Of a DNA stretch of 17,495 bases, positions 1-6,605 are shown one piece after another; position 1 is the first letter of the stretch; each line of letters opens with the position of its first letter. The translations under genes were made by a program, and so were the position numbers. Source of the stretch: Chitinophagaceae bacterium. GTDB lineage: Bacteria > Bacteroidota > Bacteroidia > Chitinophagales > Chitinophagaceae. The stretch is taken from assembly GCA_003456175.1 (NCBI GenBank), contig DMPB01000128.1:22117-39611 (forward strand), given 5' to 3'. The notes under the pieces were generated by a model. That model was not told the DNA's origin and ran no database searches. It saw nothing but the letters and a program-made list of their open reading frames with translations.

Positions 1-365
1 CCAAGGCTTCCACCTCCTTTGTTGAAATGACTTTTAACGTTGGCAACTGTACGTACGTGATTATCAGTAGCCGTTTCTACCAGCAATGCTACACCGTGTG
101 GGGCATAGCCTTCGTACAAAATTTCATCGTAGTTGGTGGTATCTTTTCCGAGTGCTCTTTTGATCGCTGCTTCAACACGATCTTTAGGCATATTAACGCT
201 TTTGGCGTTTTGCATACAGCGACGAAGTGCCGGGTTGGTTGCAGGATCGGCACCGCCAGCCTTCACCGCAATTACTATTTCTTTACCAATACGTGTGAAT
301 TGCTTAGCCATACGATCCCAACGGGCAAACATGGTGGCTTTGCGTACTTCAAATATGCGTCCCAT
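1..365 (-). CDS. YebC/PmpR-family regulator, N-terminal part (runs off left edge)
   Basis: The reverse strand reads [20 protein letters not shown] and continues through [31 protein letters not shown] and [19 protein letters not shown], which is the highly conserved N-terminal half of the YebC/TACO1/PmpR family. About 121 of the usual ~240 residues are present; the C-terminal part lies beyond base 1. Family members are cytoplasmic. They have been described as transcriptional regulators and, more recently, as factors that help ribosomes through difficult stretches. The start is the ATG at 363-365, which begins exactly at the family's conserved MGR/MGRxFE start. A hairpin at 493-519 separates it from the upstream barrel gene, so it is probably transcribed alone. 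I assign no symbol because paralogues are common. The family call is firm. Confidence 0.93.
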   Translation of the reverse strand, partial: MGRIFEVRKATMFARWDRMAKQFTRIGKEIVIAVKAGGADPATNPALRRCMQNAKSVNMPKDRVEAAIKRALGKDTTNYDEILYEGYAPHGVALLVETATDNHVRTVANVKSHFNKGGGSL

Positions 366-492
366 ACTATTGTGTGGTTATATCTTAAAATGAGGTGCAA
401 AAATACGGTTGCAGCATCAAATACGCTGCTAAACCAGAGAATTTACGAACAGTAAGCGAATGTTAATTGGTGTTAGCTGTATCAACAGTAAA

Positions 493-519
493 AGGGGACG
501 TACTACTGTACAATCCCCT
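493..519 (-). terminator. Possible intrinsic terminator after the barrel gene
   Basis: AGGGGA (493-498) pairs with TCCCCT (514-519), and an inner GTAC/GTAC pair (500-503 and 508-511) continues the stem with a small bulge. Read on the minus strand the stem is followed by TTTTAC, a short T run, about 55 bp past the stop of the 573-1124 gene. It could end transcription from that gene before the YebC gene. The stem is interrupted and the T run short, so this is tentative. Confidence 0.4.
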
Positions 520-572
520 AACCCCCTAGCGAAACTATTTTAAGCTTTGTAATAATGAAGTGACTTGTGTTA

Positions 573-1124
573 CTACTTTTTTCCACCACCGAAGAAAAAG
601 CCGAGTTTAAACGATAAGTATCCACCATCGGTAACTACATTGTATTCGCTTGTAACCCTAAAGTGTCCCGTTTCAAAACCTACACGCGGATAAAAGCCAA
701 ATTTTGAACCACTTTGATTAATAGTAGGCGAACTACTACCACTACTTGCGCTTACACTAGCATTGGCCAAACGGTAAATACCTGCGCCTACACCTGCAAA
801 TGGTCTAAATCCGCTGGGTTTAAAGTAATATTCGCCACTTGCTGTATAAGAGCTTAGTACACTTACATCGGCATTGCCGCTACCTGTATTTACACTTCCA
901 ACAGCAGCACCTTCGATACGTAAGCCTACATTAATTTTGTTGTTAATGCGATACTGCGGTTCTAGGCTAAAAGCAGCACCACCACTAGTGCCACCGCTAG
1001 TTGTAGTTGAGGGAATGGCATAGCCGATACCTAGGTTAACCTTAAAGGCTTTGTAGTTGGTAGATTGTGCATTGCTAATACAGCTTGCTAGTAGAAAAAC
1101 TGCAATGGAATATAATTTTTTCAT
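573..1124 (-). CDS. Small outer-membrane beta-barrel protein
   Basis: This 183-residue protein starts with a signal peptide (MKKLYSIAVFLLASCISNAQ, probable cleavage after residue ~19). The rest is alternating short amphipathic strands and Gly/Ser/Thr/Asn-rich loops, for example residues ~39-50 and ~123-140. It ends in a strand-like segment SFKLGFFFGGGKK. Size and pattern fit an 8-stranded barrel of the OmpA/OmpX/OmpW-like porin fold that is common in Bacteroidota. An internal cysteine in the signal region (ASCISNAQ) is not followed by a typical lipoprotein tether, so I read it as a signal-peptidase-I substrate. No enzymatic motif is visible. The gene lies 97 bp downstream of the response regulator on the same strand, so co-transcription with or control by that regulator is possible but not shown. 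The specific role is unknown. Confidence 0.75.
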   Translation of the reverse strand: MKKLYSIAVFLLASCISNAQSTNYKAFKVNLGIGYAIPSTTTSGGTSGGAAFSLEPQYRINNKINVGLRIEGAAVGSVNTGSGNADVSVLSSYTASGEYYFKPSGFRPFAGVGAGIYRLANASVSASSGSSSPTINQSGSKFGFYPRVGFETGHFRVTSEYNVVTDGGYLSFKLGFFFGGGKK

Positions 1125-1139
1125 AATGTAATTTTTGGA

Positions 1140-1163
1140 TAAAAGTGTGTTAGTTCACTTTTA
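1140..1163. promoter_or_regulatory. 8-bp inverted repeat upstream of the barrel gene
   Basis: TAAAAGTG (1140-1147) and CACTTTTA (1156-1163) are perfect reverse complements separated by 8 nt. They lie between the response regulator stop and the barrel gene start, ending 15 bp before that start. No T tract follows on the minus strand, so an operator or a leader hairpin is at least as likely as a terminator. The arms are AT-rich and could be chance. Confidence 0.25.
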
Positions 1164-1221
1164 CTGTTGCATAAATGTGAATGACTGTTAATAAAACAAA
1201 TGCGTGAAAGGGTAGCAGCTT

Positions 1222-1902
1222 TTATTTAGAGAACCACTTTTTTTTGAGTGCTATTTTAATGGCTGCTGTTTTGTTAGATACGTGTAACTTCTCGTAGATA
1301 TTGGCGATGTGCTTGCGTACGGTATGTGGACTGATATACAGTTTTTCTGCGATTTCATTATAGTTTAATCCATCAACGATGCCATTTAAAATTTCCATTT
1401 CTCTATCTGAAAGGAAGTTAATTTCAGTTTCAGTTAAGATAGGTTGTTGTGCGGGCTTTTCTGTAGCTCTCAGCATTGCCAATGTTTTTCTAGCAACGAT
1501 AGGAGACATTGGTACGGAGCCTTCTTCGATTAACGCTTGAATAGAAGCAATAATTCTTGGTATTTTTTCGTCTTTGAGCAAGTAGCCACTTGCACCAACA
1601 CGAACTGCTTCAAATATCTTTTCATCTTCACTGAAAGCTGTAAGCATTAAAAACTGAATATCTGGATAAACTTCTTTTGCAATAAGTACTGTTTCTAGTC
1701 CATCCATTTCAGGCATTTCAATATCCATGAGTACCACTAATGGGTGTTGTGTTGGTTGTTTTTCTTCCATTTGTTGTAAGAAATCAATACCATGTTCTGC
1801 TGTAAACAATACTTCAACTTCTTTTGAATATTGCAGTTGTTCTGAAAGGGTATTTCTTAATAAGCGTTTATCGTCTACAATAGCGACTGGAATTTTTTTC
1901 AT
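1222..1902 (-). CDS. NarL/LuxR-type two-component response regulator
   Basis: This cytoplasmic transcription regulator has 226 residues from the chosen start. Residues ~4-120 are a receiver domain with the acidic pair D10/D11 in AIVDDK, phosphoacceptor D60 in VVLMDIEMPEMDG, the switch Thr in LMLTAF (T88) and the conserved Lys in GYLLKD (K110). Residues ~163-222 are a LuxR/GerE helix-turn-helix (LSDREMEILNGIVDGLNYNE, then ISPHTVRKHIANIYEKL). The start is set at the ATG of MKKIPVAIVDD because the receiver begins there; an in-frame ATG 24 bases upstream would add MMELKFVC, which the fold does not need. The gene is 26 bp downstream of a lipoprotein gene, and the HisKA_3 kinase at 2540-4606 is the obvious cognate partner. 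The targets are unknown. Confidence 0.93.
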   Translation of the reverse strand: MKKIPVAIVDDKRLLRNTLSEQLQYSKEVEVLFTAEHGIDFLQQMEEKQPTQHPLVVLMDIEMPEMDGLETVLIAKEVYPDIQFLMLTAFSEDEKIFEAVRVGASGYLLKDEKIPRIIASIQALIEEGSVPMSPIVARKTLAMLRATEKPAQQPILTETEINFLSDREMEILNGIVDGLNYNEIAEKLYISPHTVRKHIANIYEKLHVSNKTAAIKIALKKKWFSK

Positions 1903-1928
1903 ACAAACAAATTTTAGCTCCATCAATT

Positions 1929-2441
1929 TTATGGTTCAATAAAAGTACCTGATGCATCGGTGGTTACAGGCGTTGCTGAACCTTCTTGCTGAACGGTAGT
2001 GTTCGGAATGATAACTTTAATTTTTCCACTAGTTACTTGAACATCGGCTGTTGTGGTTGAATTTGTTGAGTAATAAGATTTATTTAGTGTCCGGTCTTGC
2101 ATTGAAAACATCATTTCATCTGCAGCAAGTAAAGTTGGGTCTGCTTTGAACACAATTTTATAACGAGCACTTGCAGTTGGCGCCGTTTTAAAGATTAGGG
2201 TAAATCCATTAAACGTTTTAGTTGAGTTAGAATTGTTGGATAACTCTGCACTTGAATACATTCTATCTAAGGCTAGATATTGTACAAAAACGCCAGCATT
2301 CTGTTTAATAGCAAACGCCTGTGTGTAGGTAGTAGTACCAAGTTTCCAACTTGCGGTTGTTGATGTGTCAGGTGTGTCACTTTCTCTTGTACAGGCTGTC
2401 ATTGAAAGTACTACTGATAGTAAGATGAAGAGCTTTTTCAT
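1929..2441 (-). CDS. Small lipoprotein encoded between kinase and regulator
   Basis: The product has 170 residues from the chosen start MKKLFILLSVVLSMTAC. This is a lipoprotein signal peptide with the lipobox Cys at 17 and TRESD following. An upstream in-frame start would add 25 residues (MRIDSFHFCIVN...) that would bury the signal peptide, so it was rejected. The mature part is Thr/Ser-rich and looks all-beta (SWKLGTTTYTQ, FNGFTLIFKTAPTASARYKI, SGKIKVIIPNTTV), resembling the small one-domain lipoproteins frequent in Bacteroidota. I do not recognise a named family. It lies 98 bp after the kinase stop and 26 bp before the regulator, all on one strand. It may be part of the signalling unit as a surface or periplasmic sensor accessory, but that is inference from position only. 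Confidence 0.75.
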   Translation of the reverse strand: MKKLFILLSVVLSMTACTRESDTPDTSTTASWKLGTTTYTQAFAIKQNAGVFVQYLALDRMYSSAELSNNSNSTKTFNGFTLIFKTAPTASARYKIVFKADPTLLAADEMMFSMQDRTLNKSYYSTNSTTTADVQVTSGKIKVIIPNTTVQQEGSATPVTTDASGTFIEP

Positions 2442-2474
2442 TTTGTAAAGTTTTGGTTTTGTGAATGATGAGTT

Positions 2475-2521
2475 GTTAACGTTAACTATACAAAAGTGAA
2501 AACTATCTATCCTCACAGCAA
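2475..2521 (-). promoter_or_regulatory. Possible promoter and operator palindrome for the lipoprotein-regulator pair
   Basis: On the minus strand TTG (2519-2521) is followed after 20 nt by CACTTTTG (2491-2498), one mismatch from the Bacteroidota -7 element TAnnTTTG and at close to the usual spacing. Just downstream is the perfect 12-bp palindrome GTTAACGTTAAC (2475-2486), which would sit near the transcription start, a classic place for a repressor or regulator. The palindrome is certain. The promoter reading is a weak motif match. Confidence 0.3.
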
Positions 2522-2539
2522 TAACGCATTTGTAGTATT

Positions 2540-4606
2540 TTAAGCAATAGGTACATTGATTTTTACCAGTGTGCCAGTAGGTTTATTCTGTGCATACGTA
2601 ATGGTACCTTTTAAGTAGGCAATACGCACCATAATATTTTTTAAGCCAAGGCCACTCTCCTGATTAGCATTTTTAAAATCAAATCCTACACCATTATCGG
2701 CAACTAGTACAATAATTTCTTTGCTTGTTCTTTCTAACGATAATTCAAGTGTATTGGCTTTGGCATGTTTGATAACATTATTAATAAGTTCTTGTATCAC
2801 TCTGTAAAGGATAACTTCTTCATTAAACTCTAGTTGCTCTTTAAAGCCTTTGGTTTCAAAATGAATCTTAAGCGTGCTTTCATCAATTTTTTCTATAAAA
2901 CTTCTAATGTCACTAGCTATACCACTTTTTAGTAGAAAGTTAGGCATCATTTTATGGCTAATTACACGAACTTCTTTACAGCTTTCATCAACAAGTGCCA
3001 TGGTTTTTTCTGCTAAAAATTTATCTTCAGTTTTATTGATTTCAATTCTGTCTAGTAAGCCATTTAGATTCATTTTTACGGCACTAAACAATTGTCCAAC
3101 ACCATCATGTAAATCAGCTGCAATTCTTTTACGTTCCGCTTCTTCTGCTTCAATAACTGCCTGTGTTAATTTTTGTCGGTGTGCAGTTTGTTCTTTTGCA
3201 AGTACAGCTTGCTGCTCTAATTGTTTTTTTCTGTAAAAGCCATAGCCTACAAGTAGAGAAAGGAGTGCAATCAATCCAATGATACCAATTGTAGCATTTT
3301 TTTGTTTAATAGCGGCTTGCTTTTCTTGTAGTGCTAGTTGTTGTTGTAGCGATTCCTTATTTAGGTTGTTTATTTTTTCTTGCTTTTTCGATGCATCAAG
3401 TTGTGTCCGTAGAATTGTTTCGCTTTGGGCAATGAGTTGTAAGCTGTCTTCTACCATCTTTAATCTTGCACCAGAAAGTGCCAACTTTTGTTGTGCAAGC
3501 AGGTACTGATTTTTACTAATTGCTAGTTGTTGCGCAACAATTTGAAGAGACTTGATTGAATCTGTTTTTGATAAGATCAGAATCTTATTTTCTTTCTGCT
3601 GCGTTTCGTATTTCGTTTGATAGAAAATGATTGATTTTTTTTGTGTAGAATCAAATAAAAGTGCGTCTACCACGCGTAGTTTTTCCAAATACTGAATGGT
3701 ATTTGTATAGTCATTTATGTTTTTGTAGTATGATGTGTAGTGGCTATATACTTGTTGTAAGTTCACATAATCGTTGATAGATTTGAAGTACTGCTCGGGC
3801 GATTTCAAAATGTTTAATACTTCAGCGTTCTTTTGTAAAGCAAATACTTCGCCTATATTACTTAAGGCAATGTTTTGCGAGTGTAAGTCGCCTGAAGCTA
3901 TTGAAAGTTGATGTGATATTTTATAGTATTCTACAGCTTTGTTATAGTTGGCCTGATAAAAATATATAGCACCAATTAAGTTAGAACTCACAGCTTGTTC
4001 TGTATGCATTTTTAGAACAGCGAAGAGTGAGTCTGCTTTGATGGCATTTATCAAACCATTTTTCAAGTCTCCTTGTGTAATGTAGAGGTTAGCTAGATTG
4101 TTATAGATAAGTGCTTTAGGTTTTAGAAGTGCATTAGCATCTGCAATAGAAATACCTCTCTTGAAGTACTGTAATGCAAGATTCTTATTATTGGTATTGT
4201 TGTATAGAAGTCCTAAATTATTATAGATAATAGCAGATGAATAAGCCTCATTAATTGTCTCGAATATGCTAGCTGCTTCTGTATATAGCGTTGTGGCTTT
4301 TGAATAGTCATTTTTGAGTGCATAAATAGAGCCTTGAATATTCAATGCACTGGCCATTAATTTCTTATTCTTAATCTCTACACTTCTGTGATATAAATAT
4401 GTACAAATAGAAATCGTATTGCCAAGGTCAGTTCTAAAGTTGTCGAATATAAAGTCTAAATAATTTCTAATATTTGTTGAATCTTGGTAGTAGCTTTTGT
4501 TAAGCTTAAGGGTATCGGCATTTAGTAATTCTTTTTTACTTTGTTTGGGCTGAGAAAAAGCAATAGTTGTACAGAGAATAATCCAAACTGTAAGCAGTAT
4601 CTTCAT
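2540..4606 (-). CDS. TPR-containing sensor histidine kinase (HisKA_3 type)
   Basis: This is a 688-residue membrane kinase. Residues 1-19 are a signal peptide. Residues ~80-320 are tetratricopeptide-like helical repeats (ALNIQGSIYALKNDYSKA, IYNNLGLLYNNTNNKNLALQ, IYNNLANLYITQGD), probably periplasmic. Residues ~340-435 are a Gln/Lys-rich coiled coil, and 438-457 a single membrane helix. Next is a HisKA_3 dimerisation domain with phosphoacceptor H500 in RKRIAADLHDGVGQ. The ATPase domain has an N box ELINNVIKHA (606-615), G1 box DNGVGF (637-642) and G2 box GLGLKNI (652-658). It would autophosphorylate H500 and pass phosphate to D60 of the regulator at 1222-1902. This architecture is common in Bacteroidota. 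What the TPR part senses cannot be read from the sequence. Confidence 0.93.
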   Translation of the reverse strand: MKILLTVWIILCTTIAFSQPKQSKKELLNADTLKLNKSYYQDSTNIRNYLDFIFDNFRTDLGNTISICTYLYHRSVEIKNKKLMASALNIQGSIYALKNDYSKATTLYTEAASIFETINEAYSSAIIYNNLGLLYNNTNNKNLALQYFKRGISIADANALLKPKALIYNNLANLYITQGDLKNGLINAIKADSLFAVLKMHTEQAVSSNLIGAIYFYQANYNKAVEYYKISHQLSIASGDLHSQNIALSNIGEVFALQKNAEVLNILKSPEQYFKSINDYVNLQQVYSHYTSYYKNINDYTNTIQYLEKLRVVDALLFDSTQKKSIIFYQTKYETQQKENKILILSKTDSIKSLQIVAQQLAISKNQYLLAQQKLALSGARLKMVEDSLQLIAQSETILRTQLDASKKQEKINNLNKESLQQQLALQEKQAAIKQKNATIGIIGLIALLSLLVGYGFYRKKQLEQQAVLAKEQTAHRQKLTQAVIEAEEAERKRIAADLHDGVGQLFSAVKMNLNGLLDRIEINKTEDKFLAEKTMALVDESCKEVRVISHKMMPNFLLKSGIASDIRSFIEKIDESTLKIHFETKGFKEQLEFNEEVILYRVIQELINNVIKHAKANTLELSLERTSKEIIVLVADNGVGFDFKNANQESGLGLKNIMVRIAYLKGTITYAQNKPTGTLVKINVPIA

Positions 4607-4657
4607 AGTTGCATGTTTTGGCGTGTATAATATAGCACTATAATTTGTTAATACAAA

Positions 4658-4693
4658 TACACAAGCTACTAGTATTCGCTAGTAGCTTGTGTA
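4658..4693 (-). terminator. 15-bp perfect hairpin between the 559-aa gene and the kinase
   Basis: Arms 4658-4672 and 4679-4693 are perfect reverse complements (plus strand TACACAAGCTACTAG) with a 6-nt loop. On the minus strand the stem lies 17 bp after the stop of the 4710-6389 gene and is followed by TTTGTATT, so it probably terminates that gene. It is also 52 bp upstream of the kinase start. A second AT-rich inverted repeat, ATTTGT/ACAAAT (4643-4658), abuts it, so a regulatory role for the kinase gene is possible too. Confidence 0.6.
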
Positions 4694-4709
4694 CACGAGT
4701 GTGAGGTTC

Positions 4710-6389
4710 TTATTTCTTAATACTAATGAATACTAACTCACTCTCTTTAGCCTTTTTAGTGAGTTTTCCCCCAAGTAGTACTACTTCGTTATTAGTGTTA
4801 TATAGTAGTGTGTTGTTATACTGTACACCCCAATCATCATTCATTAAAGATTGGTATTGTAGCGACTGATTATTCAAGTCGTAGGTAACGATACTAAGTG
4901 CTGTTAACAGTTGTTTAGACGCTTTAGCAATTATAATTCCCGATTTTCTATCCCATTTATTGTATTCGGTAACATCTTGTATCAGCCAATAGCATTTTTT
5001 GAAATCTTTCGTAAAAACAAAATTGCCTTTTGAAAATGTTGTTCCTTTCGCTAATACTTTTTCAAGTTGGCCATCGGTTGCAAATATAGCAGCAATAATT
5101 GCATCTCCTCTTGCGCCGTTATCGCTTTGCTGACCGCTAAAAATCAATTTTCCGTTGGCAACGTGTAGTTGAACATCCATTATTTGCAAACTCATTTCAG
5201 CCTTAACCTTTTCTTCGTTAACAGGTTGAAATTTTGCTTGTATATCTGCTTCTTTAACAAGTGTTACATAAACTAGTTTGCCATTTTCAATTTTCGCAAT
5301 CTGAAAGTTAGGATAGTCGGATGCTTTCGGAACACTAAAATCTTGATAGGTGGTTGCATCCTTACCAGCATCGCCACATAAATACACCGCACCATCTTGT
5401 TCATATACCTGATTAATCTTCCATAGCGAGTGCGGAGCAGTAATTGTAATCTTGTGTTTAATATCAAAAGTAGTTCCGTCAATTCTAATATATTCATACT
5501 GATTAGCAGGAGCTAGCTTGGCCGTAGAACGCTTGTAATTAATAGGTAAGCTAACAAATACATAGTCAAATTTGCCTGGTGCCATTTCAATTTCTTTGGC
5601 ATACATTAAGCATTGATAGTCGAATGTGAATGCGACATGCTTTGCAATAGAACCACTTTGATCATACTTTCTAAAAATGTAATGTTGCTTTGTTTCATCA
5701 GGGTTAACACCACTGGTATTGAATAAAATATGTCCGCCGTTCGGGATAGGGTGGTTAAACATAGGAATCCATCTCTGTCCTTTTTCTTCCTTTGCTGGTA
5801 CATTATCTATTTTAAAAACAGCTGCATTTTCAAAACACGCATCTGGCCTCCATTTACCAGATTCGCCACCTACTTGAATGCCAATACGTGAGGTTCCTAT
5901 CTTAAACCCACTCAAGTTCGCAAATCCAGTTACAATTACGGTGCCCATATAAGCATTATCAATCGGCCCTGTTGGGGTAGCCGCTCCACTTAAAGCACCG
6001 CCAATACCTCCCGTAAGAATAGCATTGTATTTTTGGCCGTATACTTGTTCGTTGTTGTTGATGGCTTCAAAAGTGTTGCTGTATGTTTTCAAGTCATTAG
6101 AAACGTAATTGAATTTATCGTCAAACAGTAGCTTATCTACTTTCCATGCCAACCCTTTGAAAGTAGTAGTAGTCATGTTGCCAATAGTCGATTTGTCAAT
6201 ATCACACGATGCTGTTGCAAATTTTACAAACGTTTTTTGCGAAGCACTATCAATGCCTGCATCAATAATTTTCCAGTTTTTGTGTTTGTTAATGCTTTCG
6301 AGGTCTAAATGCTGTGTACTAACCTGTAGTTGTGCTTTTGTACTTAACGTTGCTACAGCCATTACTGAAACCAAAATGTAATGTTTCAT
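4710..6389 (-). CDS. Exported 559-residue protein of unknown family
   Basis: The product begins with a clear signal peptide (MKHYILVSVMAVATLSTKAQ). No lipobox and no membrane helix follow, so it is periplasmic or secreted. The rest looks beta-rich. Repeated segments have the shape of propeller blades or a self-reporting repeat: GAVYLCGDAG, GKLIFSGQQSDNGARGD, NEVVLLGGKLTKK. Residues ~125-140 form a Gly/Ala/Thr-rich stretch (LTGGIGGALSGAATPTG). Four or more cysteines are spread out with no metal-binding pattern. I do not recognise the family and see no catalytic motif. A beta-propeller is my best structural guess. It is followed by a strong hairpin and is divergent from glnS, so it is probably its own transcription unit. 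The start is the ATG at 6387-6389, directly ahead of the signal peptide. Confidence 0.8.
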   Translation of the reverse strand: MKHYILVSVMAVATLSTKAQLQVSTQHLDLESINKHKNWKIIDAGIDSASQKTFVKFATASCDIDKSTIGNMTTTTFKGLAWKVDKLLFDDKFNYVSNDLKTYSNTFEAINNNEQVYGQKYNAILTGGIGGALSGAATPTGPIDNAYMGTVIVTGFANLSGFKIGTSRIGIQVGGESGKWRPDACFENAAVFKIDNVPAKEEKGQRWIPMFNHPIPNGGHILFNTSGVNPDETKQHYIFRKYDQSGSIAKHVAFTFDYQCLMYAKEIEMAPGKFDYVFVSLPINYKRSTAKLAPANQYEYIRIDGTTFDIKHKITITAPHSLWKINQVYEQDGAVYLCGDAGKDATTYQDFSVPKASDYPNFQIAKIENGKLVYVTLVKEADIQAKFQPVNEEKVKAEMSLQIMDVQLHVANGKLIFSGQQSDNGARGDAIIAAIFATDGQLEKVLAKGTTFSKGNFVFTKDFKKCYWLIQDVTEYNKWDRKSGIIIAKASKQLLTALSIVTYDLNNQSLQYQSLMNDDWGVQYNNTLLYNTNNEVVLLGGKLTKKAKESELVFISIKK

Positions 6390-6409
6390 GTTTGTATGTT
6401 TTAGTGCAA

Positions 6410-6440
6410 CAAAGCAACGCTAGCACATCTCCTCAGGCAA
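6410..6440 (-). promoter_or_regulatory. Possible promoter for the 559-residue exported protein
   Basis: On the minus strand TTG (6438-6440) is followed after 20 nt by TTGCTTTG (6410-6417), one mismatch from TAnnTTTG, 20 bp ahead of the ATG. Spacing equals that seen in front of the lipoprotein gene. This is a motif match only. Confidence 0.25.
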
Positions 6441-6510
6441 TACTACATATGCGTTATTCTGGTTCGGCATAACAAGTGTTTGTAGCTAGTATTGGCATAT
6501 TTTGAGGGTA

Positions 6511-6544
6511 CCTTACGGTAAATGCGTACACATTTGCCGTAAGG
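6511..6544. repeat. Dispersed palindrome, copy 1 (34 bp)
   Basis: The left arm CCTTACGGTAAATG (6511-6524) and right arm CATTTGCCGTAAGG (6531-6544) are reverse complements except at one position, with loop CGTACA. It lies between the divergent 559-aa gene and glnS, so it is not at the 3' end of any gene and cannot be a terminator for either. It shares its arm sequence with the copies at 9512 and 11120 but lacks their central ATCGCAAT. Confidence 0.85.
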
Positions 6545-6579
6545 CGTAATACTTAGTGGGCAAAAAACGTGGCAAACCT

Positions 6580-6587
6580 TAACTTTG
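6580..6587 (+). promoter_or_regulatory. Possible -7 element of the glnS promoter
   Basis: TAACTTTG matches TAnnTTTG exactly, 18 bp before the glnS ATG, which would give a very short leader. No good TTG lies 19-21 nt upstream (TGG at 6557-6559 is the nearest). If it is real, the palindrome at 6511-6544 lies just upstream of the -33 region. Confidence 0.35.
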
Positions 6588-6605
6588 ACCCTCAATAAAA
6601 GCAAC

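Noticed and set aside
27..455. Plus-strand 142-residue open frame
   Set aside because: It lies antisense to the strongly conserved YebC coding frame and has no recognisable domain; a shadow frame.
6511..6544. Palindrome copy 1 as a terminator
   Set aside because: It lies between divergently transcribed genes, upstream of both.
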